Below are positions 45,335 through 56,293 of a stretch of 64,000 nucleotides of DNA, one piece after another. Position 1 is the first letter of the stretch, and every line of letters begins with the position of its first letter. The notes below the pieces were generated by a model. It saw only the letters and a program-made list of their open reading frames with translations, was not told the origin of the DNA and made no database searches. The position numbers and the translations under genes were made by a program. The stretch is from Bremia lactucae (lineage: Eukaryota > Oomycota > Peronosporomycetes > Peronosporales > Peronosporaceae): NCBI RefSeq assembly GCF_004359215.1, contig NC_090611.1, positions 3,252,784 through 3,316,783 on the forward strand, read 5' to 3'.

Positions 45335-47107
45335 GTGGCAAATAAATTGCCACTTAAGTCCCTATTCGATTGTAAGGCGTCGAACAATTTCATTCGACGG
45401 CAAACGCTTGAAGATCACAGGCTTAAGTTCGTTAAGCGCGATATACCCGTAACGGGGATGACAGCACGCCTAGCAACAGGCGCATTTGTACCAGCTAAGA
45501 GCCGTATAGTTTCTTTGCTGTTACAGATGTACTGGTTTCTAATACACGATGAAGGGTACCCAGTACGATGATGATTTCATCGTGCTTAATTTGGATGACC
45601 AATTTTATGTTATTCTTGAATTCCATGGCTCAGAAAGTACGAACCATATATAAATTAACAGCATTTATCCGTTGCGAAGCCTGGTCATCAGAAAGCCTGG
45701 TCATCAGATGGCCATCTAACGAACGTCTTGGAGCGTCCACAAGCGTGTGGATGTCCTCCGAGTGACCGCGACGCCTCACATGTGGTTCGGTCGTTTGCAC
45801 AATGTGACGAGTGATCACATTGTGAAGTTAGATTCCGACAGCTGTGCACAACCCCAGGCAGCGTCGAAGTTCTATCACTTGAGTAAGTTGAGTGGTATAA
45901 AACAAGGATGCTTGCTTCGAAAGCAAAATCCAAGCAAATTTGAAGCGCCTGTCTATAAGAGACAGTGCGAAAGTCCTAGATCGACTGGAGTCGATCTTAG
46001 AGGATCTCGCTGTAGTTGCGCAGCCACATTTGGAGAGGTTACTCCCAAAATAAAACTTAAGGGAACAAGTCTCAAGGCTCTGCGTAAAAAGTCCTCAAAA
46101 CATGTGGTAAAAGGTTTCAAGGTTACTTAATTTGTAAAGAGGAAACTAAGACATTTAATGCCTTAGCAAACAACGGATCAAGTGCAAGTGCTCATACACA
46201 GATCGGTACGGCATTTCGCACCGAGTTATTTTGATGACGTCTTCTTTCATACGGAGCAATGATTGGAAATTCGGACGTTAACGCTCATCGTACCCATATT
46301 CGAAAGGTTTTTCTACTTAGGCGTAAACATAAGCTGTATGCAACTCTCGAACATTCTATTTGCTGCACAATACCACTTTGCTGCATCGCGGACAAAACGG
46401 TGTGAATACTGATCCGGAAAAGATCAAGGTGACCACTGAATGGCCTGTACCAGCCAAAGTAAAGGAACTTCAAAAGTTCCTTGGCTTAGCGGCTTACTTA
46501 AATATGTACTCACGCGATTATGCCGAAATGACAGTACAATTTTTTTTCTTTGTTGAAGAAAAATGTTAGTGCTCACGGAACGTTGATTGTCAGCGTTCTT
46601 ATATTTTTTCTAGCAAAGTCGCCGATCCGGCGATTGTATACCAGGACGGACCATTTCGTGTGGTCTGAAACACCAATTTTGCAATCTGCTGTGTGTTAAT
46701 GCAATATGACACAGACGGCATAGAGCGCATCGTCTGTTATCAATCGCATCAGCTTTTAACGCTAAGCGAAACTATACAGTGCATGACTAGGAACTTCTTG
46801 CCACGAAATTGAACTGGCTAAGTTTCGAGTATGTCTCTTGATAGATAGACCGTTCATTGTTTATACGGACCATGCGTCTTTACGTACGGCTGTAAGCAGT
46901 TCACACCCCTCGCAAAGAATGTCGAGACGGTTGTCTTTCTTCGCGGAGTATAATTGCTTAGTGGATTACAAACAAGGACGACTAAATGTCAGCCCTGATG
47001 CCCTTCCGCGCAGGCTCATTTTTAATCCGGCTCCGCAAAACAACAGTGGGGACGCCGTGTACGTGAAGAATTCGGAGGCACATTTTCCTTCACTTTTATC
47101 GGTGTAG
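45335..47107 (+). pseudogene. Gypsy protease, RT thumb and RNase H, decayed
   Basis: The plus strand shows protease text LFDCKASNNFIRR (active site normally D-S/T-G-A, here DCKA), then FYVIL and related linker text, RT thumb at 46400-46530 (VNTDPEKIKVTTEWPVPAKVK, LGLAAYLNMYSRDYAEM) and RNase H at 46690-47070 (IDRPFIVYTDHASLRTAVSS). Frames change several times. A perfect 9-bp hairpin (46462-46482) lies inside the RT codons for KELQKFLG. Confidence 0.8.
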
Positions 47108-47424
47108 GTTAGATAGTATTGAGACAGTACTAGTAAACGGTACCCCGTTACACCTGGTTGCATTTCGTGGCCCGTTTGACGCGAGAGAAAGGAGCGTTTC
47201 CGCCCCGCGTGAAGGCCCCTTTACAGTTTGTACAGTCAAATTATAGTTAAATCGAAATTTACAAAAGCAAAGTGATGACTCTTCAAGTAATAATATTAAG
47301 CCAGCCGCTATGGTGACAGACATTAATACTGCGGCCGTAGACAAAATTACTATGGCCACAGACAAATCACGGCCATAGACAAATCCCGGCAACAGACAAT
47401 TGATCTAACAATCACAGCTCACAA

Positions 47425-47800
47425 AAAACCCTTTTGCTTTTACAAAAAAACGCTAGAGCACTTTATGGTCGGCATGCGTTGAAATATACTTTCCTGCATC
47501 AGGGAGCGACACATGATACAACACAGATGCTACGCAGACGAGGAGAACCCTACTTTTGAAGAAACTACAAGGAAGCGTGTTGTAGGCTACATGGCGCGTG
47601 CATAACAGCTTCGAAAAATGCTGGAGAAGAAAAAGGCTCCTAAAGCCGTGGCAGCAGCCGTAGATGTGGACAAGTAAGATTAATCGGGTTTGCTTGCGAG
47701 ACGGTATAATCAAACCTAACTGAATTTAGCTTTTCACAGAGGAGGAAAGAAGGATGACACCGAAACAACCGCGGAAACAGCCAAATTGCGCGGTTTTCTG
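47425..47800 (+). pseudogene. Vps4 MIT-domain gene fragment
   Basis: Vps4 is the AAA ATPase that disassembles ESCRT-III; its N-terminal MIT domain binds ESCRT-III tails. Here plus-strand pieces match only that region: FYKKTLEHFM, HALKY, then EENPTFEETTRKRVVGYMAR followed by a TAA (47608-47610) where the family has Glu, then QLRKMLEKKKAPK. A GTAAGA...CACAG intron (47677-47740) is still present, followed by KLRGFLA and another GTAAGT donor. Nothing of the AAA domain follows. Retained intron signals mean the fragment arose by DNA duplication, not retroposition. The family call is by eye. Confidence 0.6.
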
Positions 47801-47977
47801 GCCTGTAAGTTGACTTGAGTTTCTGCACGAGTTATGCTGCTGCTCCTTGTCCATACCTGCTGAGAGTGCTGGGCATATCTAGCCCGATTCGTGTTGAGAC
47901 GTACAAATTTGCGATATAAATGGGTGGATCCGAATCTGCTAACTATGTCTAAACGTTTTTGTTTCAATGTAGTTATG

Positions 47978-48067
47978 GTCAGATCATATTATTCTAAATA
48001 GAATGTTGTGCTTGTTTTTGTAGTCAGATCATATTATTCTGGATCGAATGTTGTGCTTGTTTTTGTA
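47978..48067. repeat. 45-bp tandem duplication
   Basis: Two adjacent copies of a 45-bp unit starting GTCAGATCATATTATTCT, differing at about four bases. It lies in the non-coding stretch (47801-48423) upstream of the ARL8-like gene, where nothing else is recognised. Confidence 0.95.
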
Positions 48068-48423
48068 GTTATTAGATGTGTGAGTTGATGTAATTGTGTC
48101 GCTTATAATCAGGATTATCTGTCCTCGTATGTATGAAATGAACCGGGAGGTAAGATTTGATACAACCATTGGTATTCATTGGCCATTTTTCTATTTATGA
48201 CAATTATAGATTCCGATTAGATAAAGAATTTCTTGAGTGCGTCGCACGAATGTCGCTTCAGTGTTGCCAAAAGAAATCAGTTGCTACTTGGAAATACCTA
48301 CTGCAAGATAAGGGTACCTGTTAAGGTTGAACATGACAGCCCTCTTTACCTACCAAAACGAAAGAAGAAGCCCGCTGTTTGAGCCAACGCCACGCGGCCA
48401 CTAAACAGCGACACCACATCATC

Positions 48424-49171
48424 ATGGGAGGCATTCTACAGAAAATGCTACAAGCTTTTTACACGAAGAAGCTCGAGGTCGTGCTCGTGGGTCTTGAAAA
48501 TAGGTGCGTCGGATCAAACAATCTTAGGAGGAGGACTTTGGGGCAGCTCTTGATTCTTTGTTGCTACTAGTGGCAAAACTACGCTGCTGAATGTGATGGC
48601 CATGGGTCATCCCGTGGAGACATGCCCCACTATCGGTTTAAACGTGAAACTCGTTAAGAAGGGCGGTGTACAAATGAAGTGCTGGGATATTGGAGGGCAG
48701 GCACAGTATCGAAGCGAATGGGGTCGTTACACGCGTGGGTGTGATGTCATTATATATGTAGTCGACGCCAATGCGGTACGTACGCTGTGTGATTTGTATG
48801 TATAAACGCATCCGTGGTTTTTGACTCACAGTGCTGAATTGCTGTTAAAGTTCGACCAAATCTCCCTTGCGCGGAAAGAGCTCCACCGTCTCCTGGAAGA
48901 CCGGTAATGCCAACAGTTAGATGTCTGTACTGTTTTATTCTGCTGACACGTGTGCTTGCGTTCAAATAGCGAACTCGCAACGACGCCATTGTTGGTGCTA
49001 GCCAATAAAATTGACTTGGAGCCTCATATTTCGGAACCCGAGCTCATTCGCGAGCTTAATCTGGATTACATTGTCGATAATCCGTGGCTGGTAATTCCCA
49101 TCTCGGCGCTACGTCTCGTCAACATTGACCAAGTCATTCAATGGCTCATGAAACAATCGGGCAAAGGCTAA
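48424..49171 (+). CDS. ARL8: ARL8-like small GTPase
   Basis: Arf-like 8 GTPases act on lysosome/vacuole membranes in transport and fusion. Four exons (48424-48503, 48571-48775, 48851-48903, 48970-49171) give 179 residues against 186 in animals. G1 is GLENSGKTT (split by intron 1), G3 WDIGGQ, G4 NKID and G5-like ISAL. The ARL8-specific stretch after G3 (QYRSEWGRYTRGCDVIIYVVDA) is present. For intron 2 the acceptor at 48850 was chosen over the nearer CAG because only it keeps frame and gives the family spacing between the DA and RKELH motifs. The protein starts MGG, so N-myristoylation is possible, unlike the acetylated Met of animal ARL8. Confidence 0.9.
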
Positions 49172-49502
49172 GAAGTGTGACGGATAATAGACTCGATTCT
49201 TATCTTCTCAAGACGCTGTGTATGAGTCGATTCTGACGAAGAAAGACCGTCACATTGGAGTCACAACAATTTTATAAAACCCAGATCATTGCAATTTACT
49301 CGATTCCTCTTGAGCCATGAGTTGCTTTGGCAGCAGGAAGTGATGAATGTAGAGTTGCAGTGCAGTTAAAACACATGAACTGTCATTTTGCATCGTAATC
49401 ACTACGTCTTGTCCGTCTAATTTCACCACACTACGATCTCGAAGCTTCTGCCCTGTTGCCAATCCTTTTTGTTATTTTTCAAAGATTGCAAATTTATATA
49501 TA

Positions 49503-50559
49503 ATGGAGAGTTTTTTTTTGCAACACAGCGTCCTTCGAGACCGTGACTCAGATGAGCTGGGTGGAAGCGCCAATTCTGATTCCGAGGCCAGGTGCATGAG
49601 AAAGCATCGCGCTCTTGTTAATGCCTAGCTCACGTTTAATTGCGTGCTCCAGCGACGGTACAGACGTTACGGATCAAGTGGTTTCCGTCGCAGATCCAAC
49701 AGGGCCGTGGACACAAAAAGCGGTGGATAGCGAGACATGGGGCAAGCCTATACGACGCGTAAGCAAGGCACGAGACTTTGTTTCAGCCAACACGGGACCT
49801 AAGGGCGTTATGAACGACTTTAAGGCCCACAAACGATACCAGAAGCAGGAGGTCAGTTCAAAGGCGAGAGAGAATCAAGAAAGACAAGGATTAATTGTTG
49901 TGCCATATTATAGCGTCTTAGAGAGGAAGCTCATCGTGTAGCGGTACTTAATCGTATCACAAAAGGTGCTACTATTGCTAGTTCGCCAACGACACGCGAC
50001 CCGACTGCGTTCTTCAAAAGCGACGGAAGCTCTACCTTTGAATGCGATGACAACGACTTTCTCGACGAAGCCCTCTACGCGCAATATACTGAAAGGCGAG
50101 TCAAACAAATGCAAGAAGCCGCTCGTATTCGGAAGGTTTACGGAGAACTCGAGTACGTCTCGCCGACGCGGTTTCTGGAGCTCACCTTAAGACAAGACAA
50201 TTCAGTTTGTGAGAGCAACTTATTCGTACACCTCTACCACCCCGAGAATTATGCCTGTGGGCTCTTGAATATGCAACTGGAACTCCTAGCACGGAAATTC
50301 GTCCACGTCAAGGTACGCCAGTAGGGCCTTCACAAACTTTAAAAGTGCTGGTTTAACTCGGAAAGTCATGCGATCGTGGTCGTAGTTTCTCGCGATGATA
50401 GCCAAGGAGGCGGATTCGTCCATCGAAATGGCCGATCTTCCCGTACTGCTTGTCTATCGTGGACAACATCAGGAGGTTATCGTGGATGTTGCACGTCGTC
50501 TCGATGGTCAATTTACTCTTCAGCGTCTTGAAGCTCTTGCAAACGAGTTTCTATGCTAA
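49503..50559 (+). CDS. PDCL: Phosducin-like protein (PhLP1 type)
   Basis: Phosducin-like proteins work with the CCT chaperonin in folding G-protein beta subunits. Four exons (49503-49591, 49653-49851, 49914-50312, 50386-50559) give 286 residues. The N-terminal G-beta-gamma-binding helix NTGPKGVMNDFKAHKRYQKQE is diagnostic for the PhLP1/phosducin branch. The rest is a thioredoxin-like domain: DDNDFLDEALYAQYTERRVKQM, then YGELEYVSPTRFLE, LFVHLYHP and, in the last exon, DLPVLLVYRGQ. No active-site CXXC is present, as usual for the family. The stop codon is only 26 bp from that of the convergent zinc-finger gene, so the transcripts must overlap. Confidence 0.9.
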
Positions 50560-50585
50560 ATTTTTAAAAAAATTAGAAAATAGTT

Positions 50586-51386
50586 TTACAAGGTATCTAT
50601 TTTTCTGTTATGCAAAAACAAACACTTCTCGCCATAGCGACAGCTCTTGGTGCTCGCAAAGCTGTCGCAAATTCTTTTGCGATACTTGTCGAGTGCACGA
50701 CCGGAACGCATGGCTTGCGTTGTAGTGTGCTCAAAATTGCAGCGGTCTCCCCATTTGCACTCGCCACGTATAAAATCGTAACAGACTTTCAGCGTGTGTC
50801 GCTCCTTTTTCTGATGTGCGCGCTGCTTGTGCCACTTGCCAGCACGGTGTTCATCCAACTGAGTAAGACTTGTAAACGACTTTTTGCAACGAGAGCAGTG
50901 TAACGCTTTGTCTCCAATCTGTAAGCGCTCCAAGTGCTCTTTGGATGCCCGATGAGCTTGGAACGTGGCTAAATCTTGGCCGATGTACTTGCACGCTTTG
51001 CAGGCGAACGGAACTTTTGAAGGAAATGAAATTGCATCACGCAGTTCTTCTAGGTTTTTTTCAGCAATTTGATTCTTCTGCTCCATTTTCAAGCGCATTT
51101 GTTTACAAGGCGAAACGCTGGAGGACAAGCTAACAGCTGGCAACATATTCTGAGGAAGCGCCTTGATACGCTCCGATGCGTAGGCGGACAGATTCACGAC
51201 TGCCTTTGTCTTTCCATTCTCAAATTCTGATTCAGAACGCGAGTCACTGCTGTCATTGTCACTTTCATGTAGCTCTGCTTCTAGTTGCTCAATACGCGCT
51301 GCAATATCCTCTTTCTCTATAAAATTCTTCTTGCTCGGCACAGCATATTCAGCGGATTGCTTTAGGCGCTTCGCAATAGGCTCCAT
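50586..51386 (-). CDS. Mixed C2H2/CCCH zinc-finger protein
   Basis: A single-exon protein of 266 residues. An acidic, Ser-rich N-terminal third with a short coiled coil (EKEDIAARIEQLEAELHESD) is followed by four zinc fingers. Two are C-x2-C-x12-H-x5-H fingers of the RNA-binding type found in splicing factors (C-KA-C...H-RASKE-H and C-SR-C...H-RAGKW-H). Two are CCCH fingers: C-x7-C-x5-C-x3-H (CYDFIRGECKWGDRCNFEH) and C-x8-C-x5-C-x3-H near the C-terminus. The combination points to an RNA-binding protein, perhaps in mRNA processing; no specific orthologue is recognised. The start ATG is the first in frame. Confidence 0.85.
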   Translation of the reverse strand: MEPIAKRLKQSAEYAVPSKKNFIEKEDIAARIEQLEAELHESDNDSSDSRSESEFENGKTKAVVNLSAYASERIKALPQNMLPAVSLSSSVSPCKQMRLKMEQKNQIAEKNLEELRDAISFPSKVPFACKACKYIGQDLATFQAHRASKEHLERLQIGDKALHCSRCKKSFTSLTQLDEHRAGKWHKQRAHQKKERHTLKVCYDFIRGECKWGDRCNFEHTTTQAMRSGRALDKYRKRICDSFASTKSCRYGEKCLFLHNRKIDTL

Positions 51387-51512
51387 TTTGATTGGCTAAG
51401 GTTTAACAAAACAAAACGGAATTAATCGGATTTAGAGCTTTGCATGTTTTATTTATAGACTTTTTGAATGTTGCTTTAACATTAGGCCTTTTGCTTGCTA
51501 CGCTTCTTCGCC

Positions 51513-52767
51513 CTAAAAGACAACGTCGGCATCCGCAGACGGTTCATACTGGGCGAGGATGTCACGATCCGATGCCACAACGTCCGCAAAAGGGTCGTCG
51601 TCCGAGGCCTCGCCGTTCAATGCTCTTGACGCGGCTTCTTCTGCAACGAACTCACTGTGAGTTTTTACTTTTAGATAAAATTGTTGATATGGATTAAGTA
51701 ATTTGCCTTTTTTTCTGGCCAGGATGGCCTTTTCATGATCTTGCTTGTTTGCTTGGACCTTTTTAATTCTGACCCCAACCATTAAAAGCGTGATAATTAC
51801 CTAATTTTAAGAAAATCGTAATCCAGCTGGTACGTACCGAACAAAGTCTTCACGTTCAAGTTCATCCAGCTCGCGTGTAATATATGAGATCGTCTTTTCA
51901 ATACGAGGAATGGTCACCTACAGGAAGTAACGAGCATTTAAGCCTTCATCTAGCATTAAAGTGCCATGTTTTGACGCACATTGTCCAGCGCGTTCACACG
52001 ACGATTTGTAACTTTTAAAGCCTCATCCAGCGTCACAAAGGAAGTCTATCGTTCAAACACATAGGGATTCGCTTCCACGTTACACAACACACTTTCCTAG
52101 TTGCAATGTTTGCTCCTACCTGTAGTGACGCCAATTTAATTAATGCGCGCAATAGCACGCGAAACTTCTCGCGACAGTTCTGTATTTTGCCACCTCCTCC
52201 AGCGAGACCTATGTTTTCATTCTTTTCACGACTCACTTCCACCTCCGTAAACACCGGTAGCTTCACGCCAGCCACATTGTCGATACGGTTCTGCGTACGA
52301 ATCTCCGCCGTACTAACGGACTCGATTACTTTATTGCGAAAGTCGCCTGCGGCGTACTGTGCCTGCGTTAGCGAAAAGAAGGCTTCCGCGGCTTCCGTTG
52401 ACATTGCCATTTTGGTCTGCTCGCAGGATATCAAGACATGCTGTCAGCTCATGCCATCGTATACGAATGGATCATAGCACGAAGACCTTTTGGATGTCGC
52501 GCAGCATGGTTTGAAAACGCATCTTGAGCGCATCTGCCTTCTTCTTTAATAGCTCAAAACCTATAGACACCAATAAGGTTTCGAATGGACTCATGTTATA
52601 AAGCAAGAACGCACCTTTCTTCGCACCAACACGCTTGCCTTTGAACGTCGTCAGCGCCCTGTAGCGAGAAGACGTTGGTCAATGTTTCAAGCTCAAGGCA
52701 TTCAAACCAGCTCTATCCATCGCAACTAAAACCCCTACATGCGCGTAGGAGCAACTTGAATCGACAT
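51513..52767 (-). CDS. VMA8: V-type proton ATPase subunit D
   Basis: Subunit D forms the central rotor shaft of the V1 sector of the vacuolar H+-ATPase. Seven exons: 52767-52739, 52658-52615, 52560-52487, 52416-52120, 52045-51980, 51917-51838 and 51768-51513, giving 281 residues. The N-terminus VAPTRMALTTFKGKRVGAKKGFELLKKKADALKMRF spans three exons of 29, 44 and 74 bp and matches the family at both junctions. The core has DNVAGVKLPVF, then LIKLASLQ|TSFVTLDEALKVTNRRVNALDNV and IPRIEKTISYI. The C-terminal tail (from about residue 210) is longer than usual and acidic, and its exact end may hide another small intron. Divergent from the TBC gene with 110 bp between start codons. Confidence 0.92.
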
Positions 52768-52877
52768 GGCTGCACTCTTGGTGTCGCACAAATGAGGTTT
52801 TTCAAAGATCGTCCGAGGAAACCTAAATAATGTGATGTACACCAAAAGTATCCTTTTAAGTGCGGTAACACATACTG
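52768..52877. promoter_or_regulatory. 110-bp bidirectional promoter
   Basis: The interval between the ATG codons of V-ATPase subunit D (minus) and the TBC protein (plus) must contain both promoters. No canonical element is clear. Inferred from position. Confidence 0.6.
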
Positions 52878-55321
52878 ATGCAATCGCGTGCAGACTGGTT
52901 CGCAACTTCTGGCGCGCGAGAGCTACGTGATAGCAGCACGCTCGAGTATCGAGAGTATCTTGACCGCAGTCAATACTGTTTGAAACGTCATTTTGAAGAA
53001 GATTTGCGTCAGATCGAATTAGATCTGCCACGTACGGACGAGTCAATTCGGCTTTTTCTTTTATCTCATGACGAGAGACAGTCACTGGCGACAAACGAGG
53101 AATTACCGGAATGTGTGATGCAACAATACCTGCCCAAGTTAAAAAACGTACTCGTGGCATATAGCATGGTATGATAGAGTTTATTGTTTGTGGACAGGAG
53201 AGTTATTAATCGCACTTGTAAGTGTACAGAGGAATCCTCGAGTAGGATACATTCAGGGCCACGCAGATGTACTTTGCTTTATTCTTGGAAATTCTAATAA
53301 GCGGAGAAATGAAGAAGAGGCATTCTGGGTCTATGCCAGCGTCATTGAGAGGTACAGGGAGCTTACAATGGCTCTTGTGATCATTCCTTCACTAATTATC
53401 GCAGGGTCTTCCCGGAGGACTTCTTTTCTCGGACACCGAAGCTCCACGGATTTCAAGTTGTACGTGGGTGTCAAGTTGAATTGTGGCGAAAACGTTTTAA
53501 AACAATGTCTTTTGTGTCAGGACTGCAAGCTGTATCATGAGCTGGTTCTTGAAATACTTGTTCCACTTTTTCCGACCCTGTCCAAGGTGCGGCGCTTTCG
53601 ACTTGACCTTGACACACATTTGGGTAACTTTAAAGCTAAAACGCAAGGTTGACCTGCCTCTTGTGACGACATTGCTGTCATGCAAATGGTTTGTTTCGCT
53701 GTGGGTTGGAGAGTTGCCCCTTGCGTTGTTGTACGAAGTCTGGGACGCAATGCTTCGGCAAGACGACGGATCGATATTGCATCTACTTGTTGCGCTGCAT
53801 TTTTTCCATTTGGCAATCGAGAAAATACAACTTTATATGGTGCGGATGATGAAGTATTCAAATGATCAAAGCTAATATTTTGTGTCTTAGGAAACTGATC
53901 AGTGGGATTCGAGCTACATTTATAAAATTATCCTCAATCAATGCCAGAACGCAACTAATATAGCCCCACAGACGCTGCTACAGCAAGCACGGACTCTTTA
54001 CGGACTGCGAGATGAATCAATTGAAGACATGCGAGCCACTATTCGTCGACTACCGCAATTACGCAAAGCAGAAGTGGCAGCGCTTGCCAAGGAAACCCAT
54101 TTTAATCGTTTAGAAATGGAAAGACTACAAGACGAGTTTACATTTCTTCGTTTTCAAAAGAAGACATGTTGTCGCTCCAAGTTGCGTGGTTTAAGGCAAG
54201 AAGACCTCGAAGTTATACTATCTCGAGAATTGTACACAGTACGTCCATCACTACAACGTTATTGACACGAAAAACTGACGCCTGTATCTATTCGCACGTT
54301 TGTTTCAGTGGCCAATTGATTTCTATGATCATATTTATCGTCATCTAAGGCCGGACGGCTACGGAAATGTATCCTTTTTTAGTTTAATCCAGGTTTGTCT
54401 CGTTGCGTAATGCAAAATATCGCGACACTTCATTGTGTTGACACAACGGTGTATCTCTAGTTCTTATCAATTGCGAGTCGTGGGACGCTAGAAGAGAAAG
54501 CATGCCTTTTGTTCCAAGTTCCGAATCATCGGTATCAAGAATATCTCAACAAGCAAGGCATCACTCGTCTTGCAGGTAGGTACCTTGATTATCTTTTGTT
54601 TGAATTTTAACGACAAAATAATGTTGTCTTGATATAGATTTGTTATGCTGCCTTTTGACGAGTAAGTTGGTAGCAGATGCTGCAGGGCATCGATTGTATG
54701 AATCTCGTGGAAATGCACGCAGCGAATTGGTGTGCGACGCTGCGAAGAGTCCGCTTCTGCGAAAACACTTCCAGGCCATATTGTTGTCACAAACCACGCC
54801 GCATGGTCACCTCGAATACACAGCGTGGCTTGAATTTGCTCTTGGGGACAGCGAGATAGCACAACTGATGGAATGGAATATCAATCGCTCGGGTCGTGAT
54901 GTTTGTACGAAAACCCGCTCTTTTGGTTTCTGGAGGGGGACATCGATTCAGCCTGCACTACTTAGGACGACCTCAGACTCGATACTTGCCCAACAGCAAC
55001 GAATCGCCTTGAGACGACAGCTGCGCGTTCATATAGATGACTTGGATGAACGTAAGCATGAGCTGTTTTTCATGCGTAGCATGAGTAGAACTAACATCAT
55101 TTGAATTGAGCGCTGCAGGAATATATAAGGAAGATGACCAAGTGGCAAGAAAAGAAAGACAACGCGTGAGTCTTCTTTCAAAAGAGATGACTAAAAAGTT
55201 TGAGGCATGTTGGTCACCGGCTGAAGTGGAGACATTGAGTCGAAATCCTTTTCACGAACCGAATAGGGTCGTTCGTGCCGAGTCACTGTACATGCTTTGG
55301 TGCCAATGCAGCATTAGCTAA
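52878..55321 (+). CDS. TBC-domain Rab GTPase-activating protein
   Basis: TBC proteins switch off Rab GTPases by supplying Arg and Gln fingers. Ten exons (52878-53168, 53230-53351, 53405-53459, 53521-53586, 53648-53839, 53891-54238, 54309-54368, 54461-54575, 54638-55051, 55119-55321) give about 621 residues. The Arg-finger motif I-x-x-D-x-x-R-T is present as IELDLPRT and the Gln finger as GYIQG. TBC landmarks follow: EEAFWVYASVIER, KLHGFQVDCK, DLPLVTT...W and VGELPLALLYEVWDAML. The remaining ~330 residues are helical with Gln/Arg/Glu-rich segments and match no domain I can name. Exons 4 and 7-10 are supported by phase and donor quality more than by family alignment. Confidence 0.82.
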
Positions 55322-55556
55322 ATCTGCGTAGAAAGAGCTCCAAGATTTTACTTTCATGAGTCAACAGCAGCGTGGGATGTCTATAGGCATGTCTTTGGTA
55401 CAAATAAAAATAGATGTCAATGGTGCGATGAAGAAAATAACGGCAGAAGGGTCCCATGAAATCAATGATGTCATTGACGACTGTGGAGCCCTTACAAATT
55501 TATAGCTGTAGAAAGTATAAAAAGCCAAAATAAACGAGAAACTAGATGTTGCTACA

Positions 55557-56293
55557 TCAAGCATAGCGACGTGTCCACTCCGCAGCTACATCAGTAAAAT
55601 AAAAAAATGCAACATTAGTTTAATGCTCTTCGTCTGTCTCTCTTGAGCTTCACGCACCTGTGTGCACCGCACCAACCTCGTCCGTTTTCCAGTGATCCGC
55701 GACATCGTTTGCCAAAGGGTCATCTGGATTTGGGGCTGACAGTAGCGCCTGGATACTCAACAACACCGTGCGAATCTGCAAAGCGGGTGACCACTTGTCC
55801 TTGAGAATGTCGAGGCAAATGCGTCCCAGCTTGTCAATGTTTGGGTGGTAGATGCGGGTAAGAAAGCGCACTTTAGGAGGAGCCATTGGGTAGTCTACCG
55901 GTAGAAACAACTCCAGCTTGAAAATACCATCTACAAAACGTTTGCGACTTAGTGTTGCATCATAAGTAAGCAACAACAATTCCCTCAAGACGTACTTTCG
56001 TAAGGTGACGACTGCGGACCGGCGATGACCACTTGAAAGTAGCGGAGGTTGTCTTCATAAGGCGTTGCACTAATTCCAGCCACTGTAGTAAGAATTCTAG
56101 TAAGCAATTGGTATTTCTTCATACAAACACAATAGGACGCACCAGGCTCCGCAAGCAGCCGTTGGGTTTCCTACACAAGGCAGAAGACATTGTCATTCAA
56201 TCAAATCGCTTGCTTAATATAGCGGGTGGGGGGCAGACAATCACTGGTTTGGCATTGTACCTTCACGATGCGTCGCGGAAGAGTAGTCGCCAT
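55557..56293 (-). CDS. UBC13: Ubiquitin-conjugating enzyme E2 N (Ubc13)
   Basis: Ubc13 with an Mms2/Uev partner makes K63-linked ubiquitin chains in DNA-damage tolerance and signalling. Five exons (56293-56261, 56170-56143, 56082-55996, 55930-55658, 55585-55557) join to 149 residues; human UBE2N has 152. The frame reproduces the family across each intron: [52 protein letters not shown], the HPN motif in YHPNIDKLG, catalytic Cys in GRICLDIL and the end AAEWTRRYA. The first, second and last exons are only 33, 28 and 29 bp and are easily missed by ORF-based annotation. It converges on the TBC gene at 235 bp. Confidence 0.95.
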
